From: DASUZD01 sp036377055
GTDB taxonomy: Bacteria > Actinomycetota > Thermoleophilia > Gaiellales > Gaiellaceae
Direction of reading: 5' to 3'
DNA: 27,872 bases
NCBI GenBank assembly: GCA_036377055.1
Contig: DASUZD010000225.1
Span: 1-27,872 of the forward strand
Positions within the stretch are counted from its first letter, which is position 1; every line of letters begins with the position of its first letter. This document shows positions 1-8,839 of this stretch, in pieces. Both the position numbers and the translations under genes were made by a program. The notes beneath the pieces were generated by a model, which did no database searches, was not told the DNA's origin, and saw only the letters and a list, made by a program, of their open reading frames with translations.

Positions 1-830
1 GCGGGCCGAGCGTGACCGACGGCTACTGGAGCGCGGCGGCGAGCGAGGAGCTGTTCGGCGAGCTCGAGGGACGGCGCTTCCTGCGCACCGGCGACCTCGG
101 CTACCTGCGTGACGGCGAGCTCGTGCTCAGCGGGCGCGTCAAGGACGTGCTCGTCTACCGGGGCGTCAACTACCACGCCGCCGACGTGGAGGAGGCGGCG
201 GTCGCGGACGCGCCCGGCCTGCGTCCGGTGGCTGCGGCCTTCATGATCGAGGGCGAGGGCGAGCCGCAGGCGATCGTCGCCGTCGAGGCGCGTCCGCGGG
301 CGGGCGAGCCGGCGCAGGTCGCCGCGGCCGTGCGCGAACGGGTGCTCGCGGGAACCGGCCTTGCGCTGGCCGCCGTCGTCGTCGGCCCTCCGGGCACGGT
401 GCCGCGTACGTCGAGCGGCAAGGTGCAGCGCTCGCTCTGCCGGCGCCGCTTCCTGGCCGGCGAGTACGCCGAGCTGGTGGCCTTTGGCGCACGCGTCCCT
501 GCCGAAGCCGACGCCGGCGACCGGGAGCTGTTGGTCGGCGTCGTGCGCGGCGTCTTCGCCGGCGTCTGCGGCGTCGAGTCGTGCGAGCCCGAGCAGACGC
601 TGTACGAGCTCGGCGGCGATTCGCTGCGCGCGGCGGAGATCGCGGAGACGCTCGACGAGGCGCTCGGGTTGGAGGTGCGCGTCGACCTCGTGCTCGAGGC
701 GCTGACGCCCGAGGCGCTCGCCGCGGCCCTGCTCGAACGCTGGCGTGCCGCCGGTCTCGGGCCCGGCGAGCTGAGCGGGCGGCTGGCGAGCCTTGCCGGA
801 AGCGAACCTGCCGGAGCCTCGCTGCCTTGA
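1..830 (+). CDS. Fatty-acyl-AMP ligase C-terminal part fused to an acyl carrier domain (5' partial)
   Basis: The reading frame is open to the window's left edge, so the N-terminal catalytic part is missing. The visible part starts with GPSVTDGYW, the usual adenylate-forming signature before the hinge. It continues with RTGDLGYLRDGEL, SGRVKDVLVYRGVNY (C-terminal subdomain) and SSGKVQRSLCRRRFL, which carries the A10-type catalytic Lys and is typical of fatty-acyl-AMP ligases (FAALs) rather than amino-acid A domains. A carrier domain follows with LYELGGDSL; the phosphopantetheine Ser is the codon at 621-623. In this family the enzyme activates a free fatty acid as acyl-AMP and loads it on the carrier, priming a lipopeptide assembly line. 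The next gene starts inside this stop codon and opens with a condensation domain, which fits acyl transfer to the first amino acid. An acyl-CoA ligase is the alternative; the FAAL-specific insertion lies outside the window. Confidence 0.85.
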   Translation, partial: GPSVTDGYWSAAASEELFGELEGRRFLRTGDLGYLRDGELVLSGRVKDVLVYRGVNYHAADVEEAAVADAPGLRPVAAAFMIEGEGEPQAIVAVEARPRAGEPAQVAAAVRERVLAGTGLALAAVVVGPPGTVPRTSSGKVQRSLCRRRFLAGEYAELVAFGARVPAEADAGDRELLVGVVRGVFAGVCGVESCEPEQTLYELGGDSLRAAEIAETLDEALGLEVRVDLVLEALTPEALAAALLERWRAAGLGPGELSGRLASLAGSEPAGASLP

Positions 831-3800
831 CGGCGCCGAGGCAGGCGACGGATCCCCGGGCGGCCGAGGCGCTCGGGCGTACGCTCGCCGCGCGCCGGCG
901 CGGCCGCGTTCCGCAAGCCGCCGCCGCGCCCGAGGCAGGTCCGGCTCCGCCCTCTTTCGCGCAGGAGGGAATCTGGCTCGCCGAGCGTGCGGCGAGCACC
1001 GGGGCGCTCTTCAACGTCGGCTTCTGCGCACGGGTGCGCGGGCCGGTGGACGCGGCTCAGCTGGCGCGGGCGGTCGAGCGGCTCGTCGACCGGCACGAGA
1101 GCCTGCGCACGACCTTCGCCGAACGCGACGGAACGCCCGTGCCGCTCGTCGGCGCAGGAACGCGCCCACGGCTCGAGTCGGAGCAGGCGTCCGACGAGGC
1201 GGAGGCGCTGCGCCGCGCGACCGAGGTGCTGCGGCGTCCGCTCGACCTCACGCGTGGGCCGCTCGCGCGCGCCTGTCTGTACACGGTCGCCCCGGACCGC
1301 CACTTGCTCCTGCTCGGCGCCCACCACTCGGTGTGCGACGGCTGGTCGCTCGGGGTCATCCTCGGCGAGCTGGCCGCGCTGTACGCCGGCGAGGTCGAGC
1401 TGCCCTCGGCGCCGAGCTTCGCGCCGGTCGCGCGCGAGCAGCGGCGGCGGTACGCAGCCGAGCATCCGGCGCTCGACTACTGGCGCGAGCGCCTGGCCGG
1501 CCTGCCCGCGCTCGAGCTGCCGGCCGACCGGCCGCGGACATCCCGCCGCACGCTCCGCGCCGAAGCGCTCGAGGTCGCGCTCGAGCCGGAGCTCGTCGCC
1601 CGGCTGCGGGAGCTCGGGCGCACGGAGGGCGCGAGCCTCTTCATGACCCTGCTGGCTGCGCTCGAGGTCGTCCTCTTCCGCCAGACGGGCCAGTCGGACG
1701 TGGCGGTGGGGGCGCCGGTCGCGAATCGCAGCCCCGAGCAGCGGCTCGCCGTGGGCCCGTTCGTGAACCTGCTCGTCCTGCGCACCGATCTCGGCGGCGA
1801 CCCGACCTTCCGCGAGCTGCTCCGGCGCGTGCGCGGAACTGCCGCCGGCGCCTTGCGCCACCAGGACGTGCCTTTCGAGCGCGTTCTCCGCGAGGTCGGT
1901 CGCGAGATGCCGGTCGAGGTCGCGCTCGCCTACCAGAGCATGCCGGCGCCGGCGCTCGCGCTCGGCGAGGCGACGCTCGAGCCCGTCGAGCTGGACACCG
2001 GCGCGAGCCGCTACGAGCTCGAGCTCCAGCTCTGGGAGCGCGACGGCGGGCTGTCGGGGACGCTGCGCTACGCCGCCGACCTGTTCGAGCGCGCCACCGC
2101 CGCGCGGCTGCTCGACCGCCTACGGCGGGTGCTCGACGCGGTCGCCTCCGCGCCGGAGACGCGGCTGTCCGAGCTGCCGCTGCTGACCACGGCCGAGCAG
2201 GCGTCGCTCAAGCGGATCGCGGCCGGCGAGCGGGTGGAGCTGCCGCCTCGCTGCCTGTCGCAGCTGATCGAGGAGCAGGTGGAGCGGACGCCGGACGCGC
2301 CGGCGGTCGCGTTCGGGCGTGAGGAGCTGAGCTACCGGGAGCTGAACGAGCGGGCGAACCGGCTCGCGCATCGGTTGCGCGCGCTCGGGGTGGGGCCGGA
2401 GGAGCGGGTGGGGGTGTTCTGCGAGCGCTCGCCCGAGCTGGTGGTCGCGCTGCTCGCGGTGCTCAAGTCGGGCGGCGCCTACGTCCCCGTCGATCCCGCC
2501 TATCCGGAAGAGCGGATCCGGTTCATGCTCGAGGACGCGCAGCCGCGCGTCGTCGTCACCACCGCGGCGCTCAGCGCCCGGATGTCCGCGCCGCGGACGC
2601 TGTTGGTGGAGGAGCCGCTGGCGGAGCCGGACAGCAATCCGCAGCCGCTGGCGGGGCCCGAGCATCTCGCGTACGTGCTGTACACGTCGGGCTCGACGGG
2701 GCGGCCGAAGGGCGCGATGGTCACGCAGCGCGGGCTCGTGAACTACGTGCTCTGGGCGGCACGGGCGTATGAGCTGGAGGAGGGGCGGGGCTCGCCGCTT
2801 CATTCCTCGATCGCCTTCGACCTGACCGTCACCTCGCTCTATCCGGCGCTGGTGCGCGGCCGCACCGTCCGGCTCGTGCCGGAGGAGGAGGCGGGCGTCG
2901 AGTCGCTTGTCGCCGCGCTGCGGCGCGGCCGCTACAGCCTGCTCAAGATCACCCCCGCGCACGCCGAGCTGCTCGCCGAGTCGTTGCTGCCGGAGGAGCT
3001 GGGACGGGCGACGCGGCGGCTGGTGGTCGGTGGTGAGGCCTTGTTCGGGGAGACGCTCCAGCGGTGGGCGCGGCATGGTCCGGAGACGCGGGTGGTGAAC
3101 GAGTATGGGCCGACGGAGACGGTGGTCGGCTGTTGCGTGTACGAGCTGGCGGCGGGAGAGGCGCGGCCGGGGCCGGTGCCGATCGGGGGGCCGATCGCGA
3201 ACACGCGCCTGTACGTGCTCGACGCGGCCTTGCGGCCGGTGCCGCAGGGGGCGCGGGGGGAGCTCTTCATCGGCGGGGCGGGGGTGGCGCGCGGCTACCT
3301 GGGTCGGCCGAGCTTGACGGCGGAGCGTTTCCTGCCCGACCCGTTCGCGGACGAGCCGGGGGCGCGCATGTACCGGAGCGGCGATCTGGTGCGCTATCTG
3401 CCGGAGGGGAGCCTGGAGTATCTGGGTCGGGCGGACTTCCAGCTCAAGATCCGCGGCTACCGGATCGAGCCCGGCGAGATCGAGGCCGCACTGCTCCGCC
3501 ATCCGCAGGTGGAGCAGGCCGTGGTGCAGGCCTGCGGCGAGGGCGAGCAACGGCGGCTTGCCGCCTACCTGGTCGGGGCGGAGGCGCCCGAGCGGGAGCT
3601 GCGCTCGTTCCTGCGCGACCTCCTGCCCGAGTACATGGTCCCCGCAGGGTTCGTCTGGCTCGATCGCCTACCGCTGACCGCGAACGGCAAGGTCGACCGC
3701 GAGGCGCTCCCGGATGCCGGCGTGGGCGAAGCCGGATACGTGGCGCCGCGTGACGAGCGCGATCGCGCCGTGGCCTCCGCGTTTGCGGAGGTCTTGGGCC

Positions 3801-6800
3801 GCGAACGGGTGGGCGTCTTCGACGACTTCTTCACCCTGGGCGCCCACTCGTTGCTCGCCTCTCGCGCCGCGGCGCGGCTGCGCGACGCGCTGGGGGTGGA
3901 GGTGCCGCTGCGCTTGATCTTCGAGCACCGGACGGCGGCGGCGCTCGCGGAGGCGCTCCCGGCCGGACAGGTGGAGCAGGGACCGGCGCTGCTCCCCCTG
4001 GAGCGGCCCGCGGAGGGCGTGGCGTCGCTGCCGAGCTCGTTCGGACAGGAGCGGCTGTGGTTCCTGGGCGAGCTCGACGCCGAGGCGGCTCGCGCGTACG
4101 CGATCGCCGGCGCGGTGCGCGTCGAGGGAGAGCTCGACCTACCAGCGTTGGAGGAGGCGCTGAACCTCGTCGTGGCGCGGCACGAGCCGCTGCGGACGGC
4201 GATCCGCGTCGTGGACGACGAGCTGCGGCAGCTCGTGCAGCCGGAGCTGCATCTCGGGCTGCCGGTGGTCGACGTGCCTGAGCGGGAGCTGGGGCGACGC
4301 TTGCGCGAGGAGGCGCGGCGGCCGTTCGACCTCGGCCGGGCGCCGCTCGTGCGGGCAACCGTCTTCCGGCTCGGCGAGCAGCGGCACGTGCTCTTCCTCG
4401 CCCTGCACCACGTCGTCGCCGACGGCTGGTCGCTCGGGGTGCTCGCCCTCGAGCTCGGCCAGGCCTACGCGGCGCTGCGGCGCGGCGAGCGGCCGCAGCT
4501 GCCCGAGCTCGCCGTGCAGTACGGAGACTTCGCCGCCTGGCAGCGCGAGCGGCTCGAAGGGCCCGAGCTGGAGCGGCAGCTTCGCTACTGGCGCGAGCAG
4601 CTGGCGGATCTGGAGCCGCTCGAGCTGCCCGTCGATCGTCCCCGGCCGGCGGTGCAGAGCTTCCGCGGCCGCCGTGCCCGCCTCCATCTGCCGGTCGACC
4701 TCGTGCGCCGCCTCGAGCAGCTCGGCCAGAGCGAGCAGGCGACGCTGTACATGGTCCTGCTGGCCGGCTTCGGCGCCCTGCTCTCGCTGCTTTCCGGGCA
4801 GGAGCGGGTCGCGATCGGATCGCCGGTCGCGGGCCGACCACGGCCCGAGCTCGAGGACCTGATCGGCTTCTTCGTCAACACGCTCGTGCTCGAGGCCGAC
4901 GCCGCGGGCGAGCCATCCTTCCGCTCGCTGCTCACGCGGGTGCGGGAGACCGCGCTGGCTGCGTACGCGAACCAGGACGTGCCGTTCGAGAAGCTGGTCG
5001 AGGAGCTTCGCCCGGAGCGCGACCTCTCCCGCTCGCCGCTGTTCCAGGTCATGCTCGTGCTCCAGAACACGCCGCCGCCTGCGCTGACGCTGGAGGGCGC
5101 GACCGTGCGGCCGCTGGACGTCGACCTCGGCACGACGCACTTCGACCTCGTCCTCGACCTCGAGCCCGGCGGCGACGGGCTGAGCGGCCACCTCTGGTAC
5201 AACGCCGACCTCTTCGAGGCCCGCACCGCGGAGCGGCTGGTCGAGCGGCTGGCCCGCCTGCTCGAGGCCGTCGCCGCGCAGCCGGACACGCCGCTCGGGG
5301 CGCTCGACGTCCTGCCGGCCCGCAGGGCTGCGCGGACGAGAAGGCCCGAGCCGGCCGCGCCGGCCGAGGTGGGCTACACGCCGCCGCGCACTGAGGTGGA
5401 GGCGCTGGTCGCGTCGGCGTTCGCCGAGGTGCTCCAGCTCGAGCGGGTCGGCGCAGGCGACGACTTCTTCGAGCGCGGCGGCCATTCGCTGCTCGCGATC
5501 CGGGCGGCCTCGCGGCTGCGCGAGGCGCTCGGATCGGAGGTGCCGCTGCGGCTCCTCTTCCAGCACCGGACGGTCGCGGCGCTCGCGGAGGCGCTCCCGC
5601 CTGCGGGGGAGGAGCGCGCGCCGGCGCTCGTGCGGCTGCGACGGCCGCAGCGCGGCCCGGCACGGCTGCCGAGCTCGTTCGGGCAGGAGCGGCTCTGGTT
5701 CCTGGCCGAGCTCGACTCGGAGGCCGCGCGCGCGTACAACGTGGCTGGGGCGGTCCGAGCGGACGGCAAGCTCGACCTCGGCCTCCTCGAGCAGGCGACG
5801 AACGTGCTCGTCGCCCGCCACGAGGCGCTGCGGACCGCGCTCGTGGTCGAGGAGGGGAAGCTGTGGCAGCTCGTCGAGCCAGAGCTGCATGTGCCGCTTC
5901 CGCTCGTCGACCTGAGCGGGCGCGAGCAAGAGCTCGAGCAGCACCTGGCGGACGAGGCGCGGCGGCCGTTCGAGCTCGCCCGCGCGCCGCTTCTGCGCGT
6001 GCGCGCCTTCCGGCTCGCCGAGGAGCGGCACGTGCTCTCGCTCGCGATGCACCACGTCGTCTCCGACGACTGGTCGCTGGGCGTGCTCCTGCGCGAGCTG
6101 GCGGAGGCCTACGCGGCGCTCCGCGACGGCGAGGAGCCGCGCCTGCCGGAGCTCGAGGTGCAGTACGGCGACTTCGCGGCCTGGCAGCGCGAGCAGCTCG
6201 TCGGCCCGGCGCTGGACGAGCAGCTCGAGTACTGGCGCGGGCAGCTCGCCGATCTGGAGCCGCTCGAGCTGCCCACCGACCGGCCGCGCCCGCCGCTTCA
6301 GAGCTTCCACGGCCGGCGGGCGCGCCTCGAGCTGCCCGCCCCGCTCGTGCGCCGGCTTGAGGCGCTCGGGCGCGCCGAGGGAGCGACCCTGTTCATGGTG
6401 CTGCTGGCGGCCTTCGGCGCCCTGCTCGGGCGCATGTCGGGCCAGGAGGAGCTCGCAATCGGCTCGCCGATCGCCAACCGGCGCCGCGCCCAGCTCGAGC
6501 GCTTGGTCGGCTTCTTCGTCAACACGCTCGTCCTGCGGACCGACCTCTCCGGCGATCCCTCCTTCCGCTCGCTGCTCACGCGGGTGCGGGAGACCGCGGT
6601 CGAGGCGTACGCGAACCAGGACGTCCCGTTCGAGAAGCTGGTCGACGAGCTCCAGCCCCAGCGTGACCTCTCCCGCACGCCGCTGTTCCAGGCCATGCTC
6701 GTGCTCCAGGACACGCCGCCGGCGACGCTCGAGCTCGACGAGGCGACGCTGGAGCCGCTCGAGATCGACCCTCGCACGGCCCACTTCGACCTCACGCTCG

Positions 6801-8839
6801 GCTTCGAACGCGCGGGCGACGGCCTGACCGGCCACCTCTGGTACAACGCCGACCTCTTCGAGCCCGTCACCGCCGAGCGGTCGCTCCGGCGGCTCGCACT
6901 GCTCCTCGAGGCCGCGGTCGACGATCCCGACGGGCCGCTGAGCAGGACGGGGCTGCTGCTGCCCGAGGAGCGCGAGCAGCTCGAGCGCGTCAACCAGACG
7001 GAGCTCGAGCTTCCCGATCGCTGCCTGCACGAGCTGTTCGAGGCGCAGGCCGAGCGGACGCCCGCGGCGACGGCGCTCGAGCTCGGCGGCGAGCGGATCG
7101 CGTACCGGGAGCTGAACGAGCGCGCGAACCGGCTCGCCCACCGGCTGCGCCGTCTCGGCGTGCGGCCCGAGGAGCGGGTCGGCATCTTTCTGAGCCGTTC
7201 GCCCGAGCTCGTCGCGGCGCTGTTCGCGGTGTTGAAGGCCGGCGGCGCGTACGTGCCGCTTGACCCCAGCTACCCCGAGCGTCGGCTCGCGTTCATGGTC
7301 GAGGACGCCCGCGCCCGGGTCGTGCTCAGCGAGCGCGAGCTCGCCGATCGCCTGCCCGGCGCCGCGGCGACGCTCGTCCTCGTCGACGAGCCGCTCGACG
7401 AGCCGGCCGCGAACCCCGAGCCGCTTGCACGGCCCGAAAACCTCGCCTACGTCCTCTACACGTCGGGCTCGACGGGCAGACCGAAAGGGGTCGAGATCGA
7501 GCACCGAAGCGCGGTCGCGCTGCGGGAGTGGGCGGCGCGCACGTTCGAGCCCGAGGAGGTCGCGCGCGTGCTCGGCGCGACCTCCGTCTCCTTCGACCTC
7601 TCCGTCTTCGAGCTCTTCGTGACGCTCGGCCTCGGCGGCACGGTTGTCCTCGCGGCCGAGAACGCGCTCGACCTGATCGCCTTCGACGGCCTCGAGCCCA
7701 CGCTCCTGAACACCGTGCCCTCGGCGATGGCCGAGCTGGTGCGCGCCCGCCGCGTTCCCGCGAGCGTCCGCACCGTCACCCTCGCGGGCGAGCGGCTGCC
7801 CGAGCCGCTCGCGCGAGCGATCCTCGAGACGACGAGCGTCACGCGCCTCCACAACATGTGGGGGCCCACCGAGGACACGACCTACTCGACCGGCATTGAC
7901 GTGCCGCCGGACTTCGAGGGTCGGCCGCTGATCGGGACGCCGTTCCCCGGGACGAGGATCCACGTCCTCGACCGGCGCCTCGAGCGCGTGCCGATTGGCG
8001 TCGTCGGCGAGGCGTACCTCGGCGGCGCGGGCCTGGCACGCGGCTACCTCGACCGGCCGGCGCTCACGGCCGAGCGCTTCCTCCCCGACCCGTACGGGCC
8101 GCCGGGCTCGAGGATGTACCGGACCGGCGACCTCGTGCGTTTCACCCTCGCGGGCGAGCTCGATTTCGTCGCCCGTGCCGACTTCCAGCTCAAGATTCGG
8201 GGCTACCGGGTCGAGCCCGGGGAGATCGAGGCGGCGCTGCTCGACCATCCGGAGGTCGAGCAGGCGGCCGTGCAGGCGCGCGGCGAGGGCGAGCAGAGGC
8301 GGCTGGTCGCCTACGTCGTCGGGGCGGGCTCACACCCAGCCGAGGACGAGCTCGCGGAGCACCTCCGCGCGCGGCTGCCCGAATACATGCTTCCGGCGAC
8401 CTACGTCTGGCTCGACGAGCTGCCGGTCATGCCGAACGGGAAGATCGACCGCAAGGCGCTCCCCGACCCCGAGCCGGCCGCGGCGCGCCCAAGGCCCGCG
8501 TTTGTGGCGCCGCGCACGCCGCTCGAGGAGCAGCTCGCGGCGGTCTTCGCCGAGGTGCTCGAGATCGACCCGATCGGCATCGACGACGACTTCTTCGAGC
8601 TCGGCGGGAACTCGATCCTCGTCGCGCGGGCGGCGGCGCGGCTGCGCGAGGAGATCCAGGTCGAGCTGCCGCTACGGCTGCTCTTCGAGCGGCGAACCGT
8701 GGCCGCGCTCGCGGCCGACCTGCCGGCGCTCGGGGCGCTCGCTCCGGCGGCGCCGCCGATCCCCCGCCTGGAACGGAAGGCTCGCCAGCTGGCCGCGACC
8801 ACGACAGGAGGCGACGATGGCGCAAGCGCATCCCGCTGA
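827..8839 (+). CDS. Nonribosomal peptide synthetase, C-A-T / C-T / C-A-T
   Basis: About 2670 residues if started at TTG 827, which overlaps the upstream TGA and has GGAG 10 bases before it; the open frame extends further upstream but there reads as a shadow of the carrier domain. Domains: C1 (HHSVCDG at residues 166-172), A1 (YTSGSTG near 618, catalytic Lys 955), T1 (GAHS, Ser 1008), C2 (HHVVADG at 1194), T2 (GGHS, Ser 1554), C3 (HHVVSDD at 1742, Gly replaced by Asp), A2 (YTSGSTG near 2211, Lys 2539), T3 (GGNS, Ser 2596). The A1 pocket reads DLTKVGEVGK, one residue from the Asn code DLTKLGEVGK and close to Asp (DLTKVGHIGK). The A2 pocket reads DLFNTAMTYK, closest to the Ala/Gly-type DLFNNALTYK. 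No epimerisation domain is seen. The middle module goes straight from C2 to T2 with no A domain. C1 presumably accepts the acyl chain from the upstream carrier. Confidence 0.95.
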   Translation: MTAPRQATDPRAAEALGRTLAARRRGRVPQAAAAPEAGPAPPSFAQEGIWLAERAASTGALFNVGFCARVRGPVDAAQLARAVERLVDRHESLRTTFAERDGTPVPLVGAGTRPRLESEQASDEAEALRRATEVLRRPLDLTRGPLARACLYTVAPDRHLLLLGAHHSVCDGWSLGVILGELAALYAGEVELPSAPSFAPVAREQRRRYAAEHPALDYWRERLAGLPALELPADRPRTSRRTLRAEALEVALEPELVARLRELGRTEGASLFMTLLAALEVVLFRQTGQSDVAVGAPVANRSPEQRLAVGPFVNLLVLRTDLGGDPTFRELLRRVRGTAAGALRHQDVPFERVLREVGREMPVEVALAYQSMPAPALALGEATLEPVELDTGASRYELELQLWERDGGLSGTLRYAADLFERATAARLLDRLRRVLDAVASAPETRLSELPLLTTAEQASLKRIAAGERVELPPRCLSQLIEEQVERTPDAPAVAFGREELSYRELNERANRLAHRLRALGVGPEERVGVFCERSPELVVALLAVLKSGGAYVPVDPAYPEERIRFMLEDAQPRVVVTTAALSARMSAPRTLLVEEPLAEPDSNPQPLAGPEHLAYVLYTSGSTGRPKGAMVTQRGLVNYVLWAARAYELEEGRGSPLHSSIAFDLTVTSLYPALVRGRTVRLVPEEEAGVESLVAALRRGRYSLLKITPAHAELLAESLLPEELGRATRRLVVGGEALFGETLQRWARHGPETRVVNEYGPTETVVGCCVYELAAGEARPGPVPIGGPIANTRLYVLDAALRPVPQGARGELFIGGAGVARGYLGRPSLTAERFLPDPFADEPGARMYRSGDLVRYLPEGSLEYLGRADFQLKIRGYRIEPGEIEAALLRHPQVEQAVVQACGEGEQRRLAAYLVGAEAPERELRSFLRDLLPEYMVPAGFVWLDRLPLTANGKVDREALPDAGVGEAGYVAPRDERDRAVASAFAEVLGRERVGVFDDFFTLGAHSLLASRAAARLRDALGVEVPLRLIFEHRTAAALAEALPAGQVEQGPALLPLERPAEGVASLPSSFGQERLWFLGELDAEAARAYAIAGAVRVEGELDLPALEEALNLVVARHEPLRTAIRVVDDELRQLVQPELHLGLPVVDVPERELGRRLREEARRPFDLGRAPLVRATVFRLGEQRHVLFLALHHVVADGWSLGVLALELGQAYAALRRGERPQLPELAVQYGDFAAWQRERLEGPELERQLRYWREQLADLEPLELPVDRPRPAVQSFRGRRARLHLPVDLVRRLEQLGQSEQATLYMVLLAGFGALLSLLSGQERVAIGSPVAGRPRPELEDLIGFFVNTLVLEADAAGEPSFRSLLTRVRETALAAYANQDVPFEKLVEELRPERDLSRSPLFQVMLVLQNTPPPALTLEGATVRPLDVDLGTTHFDLVLDLEPGGDGLSGHLWYNADLFEARTAERLVERLARLLEAVAAQPDTPLGALDVLPARRAARTRRPEPAAPAEVGYTPPRTEVEALVASAFAEVLQLERVGAGDDFFERGGHSLLAIRAASRLREALGSEVPLRLLFQHRTVAALAEALPPAGEERAPALVRLRRPQRGPARLPSSFGQERLWFLAELDSEAARAYNVAGAVRADGKLDLGLLEQATNVLVARHEALRTALVVEEGKLWQLVEPELHVPLPLVDLSGREQELEQHLADEARRPFELARAPLLRVRAFRLAEERHVLSLAMHHVVSDDWSLGVLLRELAEAYAALRDGEEPRLPELEVQYGDFAAWQREQLVGPALDEQLEYWRGQLADLEPLELPTDRPRPPLQSFHGRRARLELPAPLVRRLEALGRAEGATLFMVLLAAFGALLGRMSGQEELAIGSPIANRRRAQLERLVGFFVNTLVLRTDLSGDPSFRSLLTRVRETAVEAYANQDVPFEKLVDELQPQRDLSRTPLFQAMLVLQDTPPATLELDEATLEPLEIDPRTAHFDLTLGFERAGDGLTGHLWYNADLFEPVTAERSLRRLALLLEAAVDDPDGPLSRTGLLLPEEREQLERVNQTELELPDRCLHELFEAQAERTPAATALELGGERIAYRELNERANRLAHRLRRLGVRPEERVGIFLSRSPELVAALFAVLKAGGAYVPLDPSYPERRLAFMVEDARARVVLSERELADRLPGAAATLVLVDEPLDEPAANPEPLARPENLAYVLYTSGSTGRPKGVEIEHRSAVALREWAARTFEPEEVARVLGATSVSFDLSVFELFVTLGLGGTVVLAAENALDLIAFDGLEPTLLNTVPSAMAELVRARRVPASVRTVTLAGERLPEPLARAILETTSVTRLHNMWGPTEDTTYSTGIDVPPDFEGRPLIGTPFPGTRIHVLDRRLERVPIGVVGEAYLGGAGLARGYLDRPALTAERFLPDPYGPPGSRMYRTGDLVRFTLAGELDFVARADFQLKIRGYRVEPGEIEAALLDHPEVEQAAVQARGEGEQRRLVAYVVGAGSHPAEDELAEHLRARLPEYMLPATYVWLDELPVMPNGKIDRKALPDPEPAAARPRPAFVAPRTPLEEQLAAVFAEVLEIDPIGIDDDFFELGGNSILVARAAARLREEIQVELPLRLLFERRTVAALAADLPALGALAPAAPPIPRLERKARQLAATTTGGDDGASASR
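8806..8811 (+). promoter_or_regulatory. Ribosome binding site that fixes the start of the second NRPS gene
   Basis: AGGAGG lies five bases before ATG 8817. The frame is open far upstream (to about 7995) inside the preceding NRPS gene, so this site decides the start. It also makes the two genes overlap by 23 bases, suggesting coupled translation. Confidence 0.8.

Noticed and set aside
581..826. Longer 5' end for the first NRPS gene
   Set aside because: Residues before the TTG at 827 are Arg/Ala-rich and come from the alternate frame of the carrier domain coded by the upstream gene.
5300..5400. Epimerisation domain or dual C/E domain in the synthetases
   Set aside because: No second HHxxxDG-bearing E domain follows any carrier, and I saw no HH[IL]xxxxGD signature near the C-domain starts, so no D-residue call is made.
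4139..8248. 1369-codon open frame on the minus strand
   Set aside because: It is an antisense shadow of the NRPS gene: Arg/Leu/Glu-rich and repetitive with the same period as the modules, with no family motifs. The same applies to 13325-16678 (-), 170-1861 (-), 2120-3550 (-) and 11627-13117 (-).
7995..8816. Extended start for the Gly-type NRPS gene
   Set aside because: This segment is an Arg/Ser-rich out-of-frame reading of the A2-T3 region. AGGAGG plus ATG at 8817 gives the normal C-domain N-terminus.
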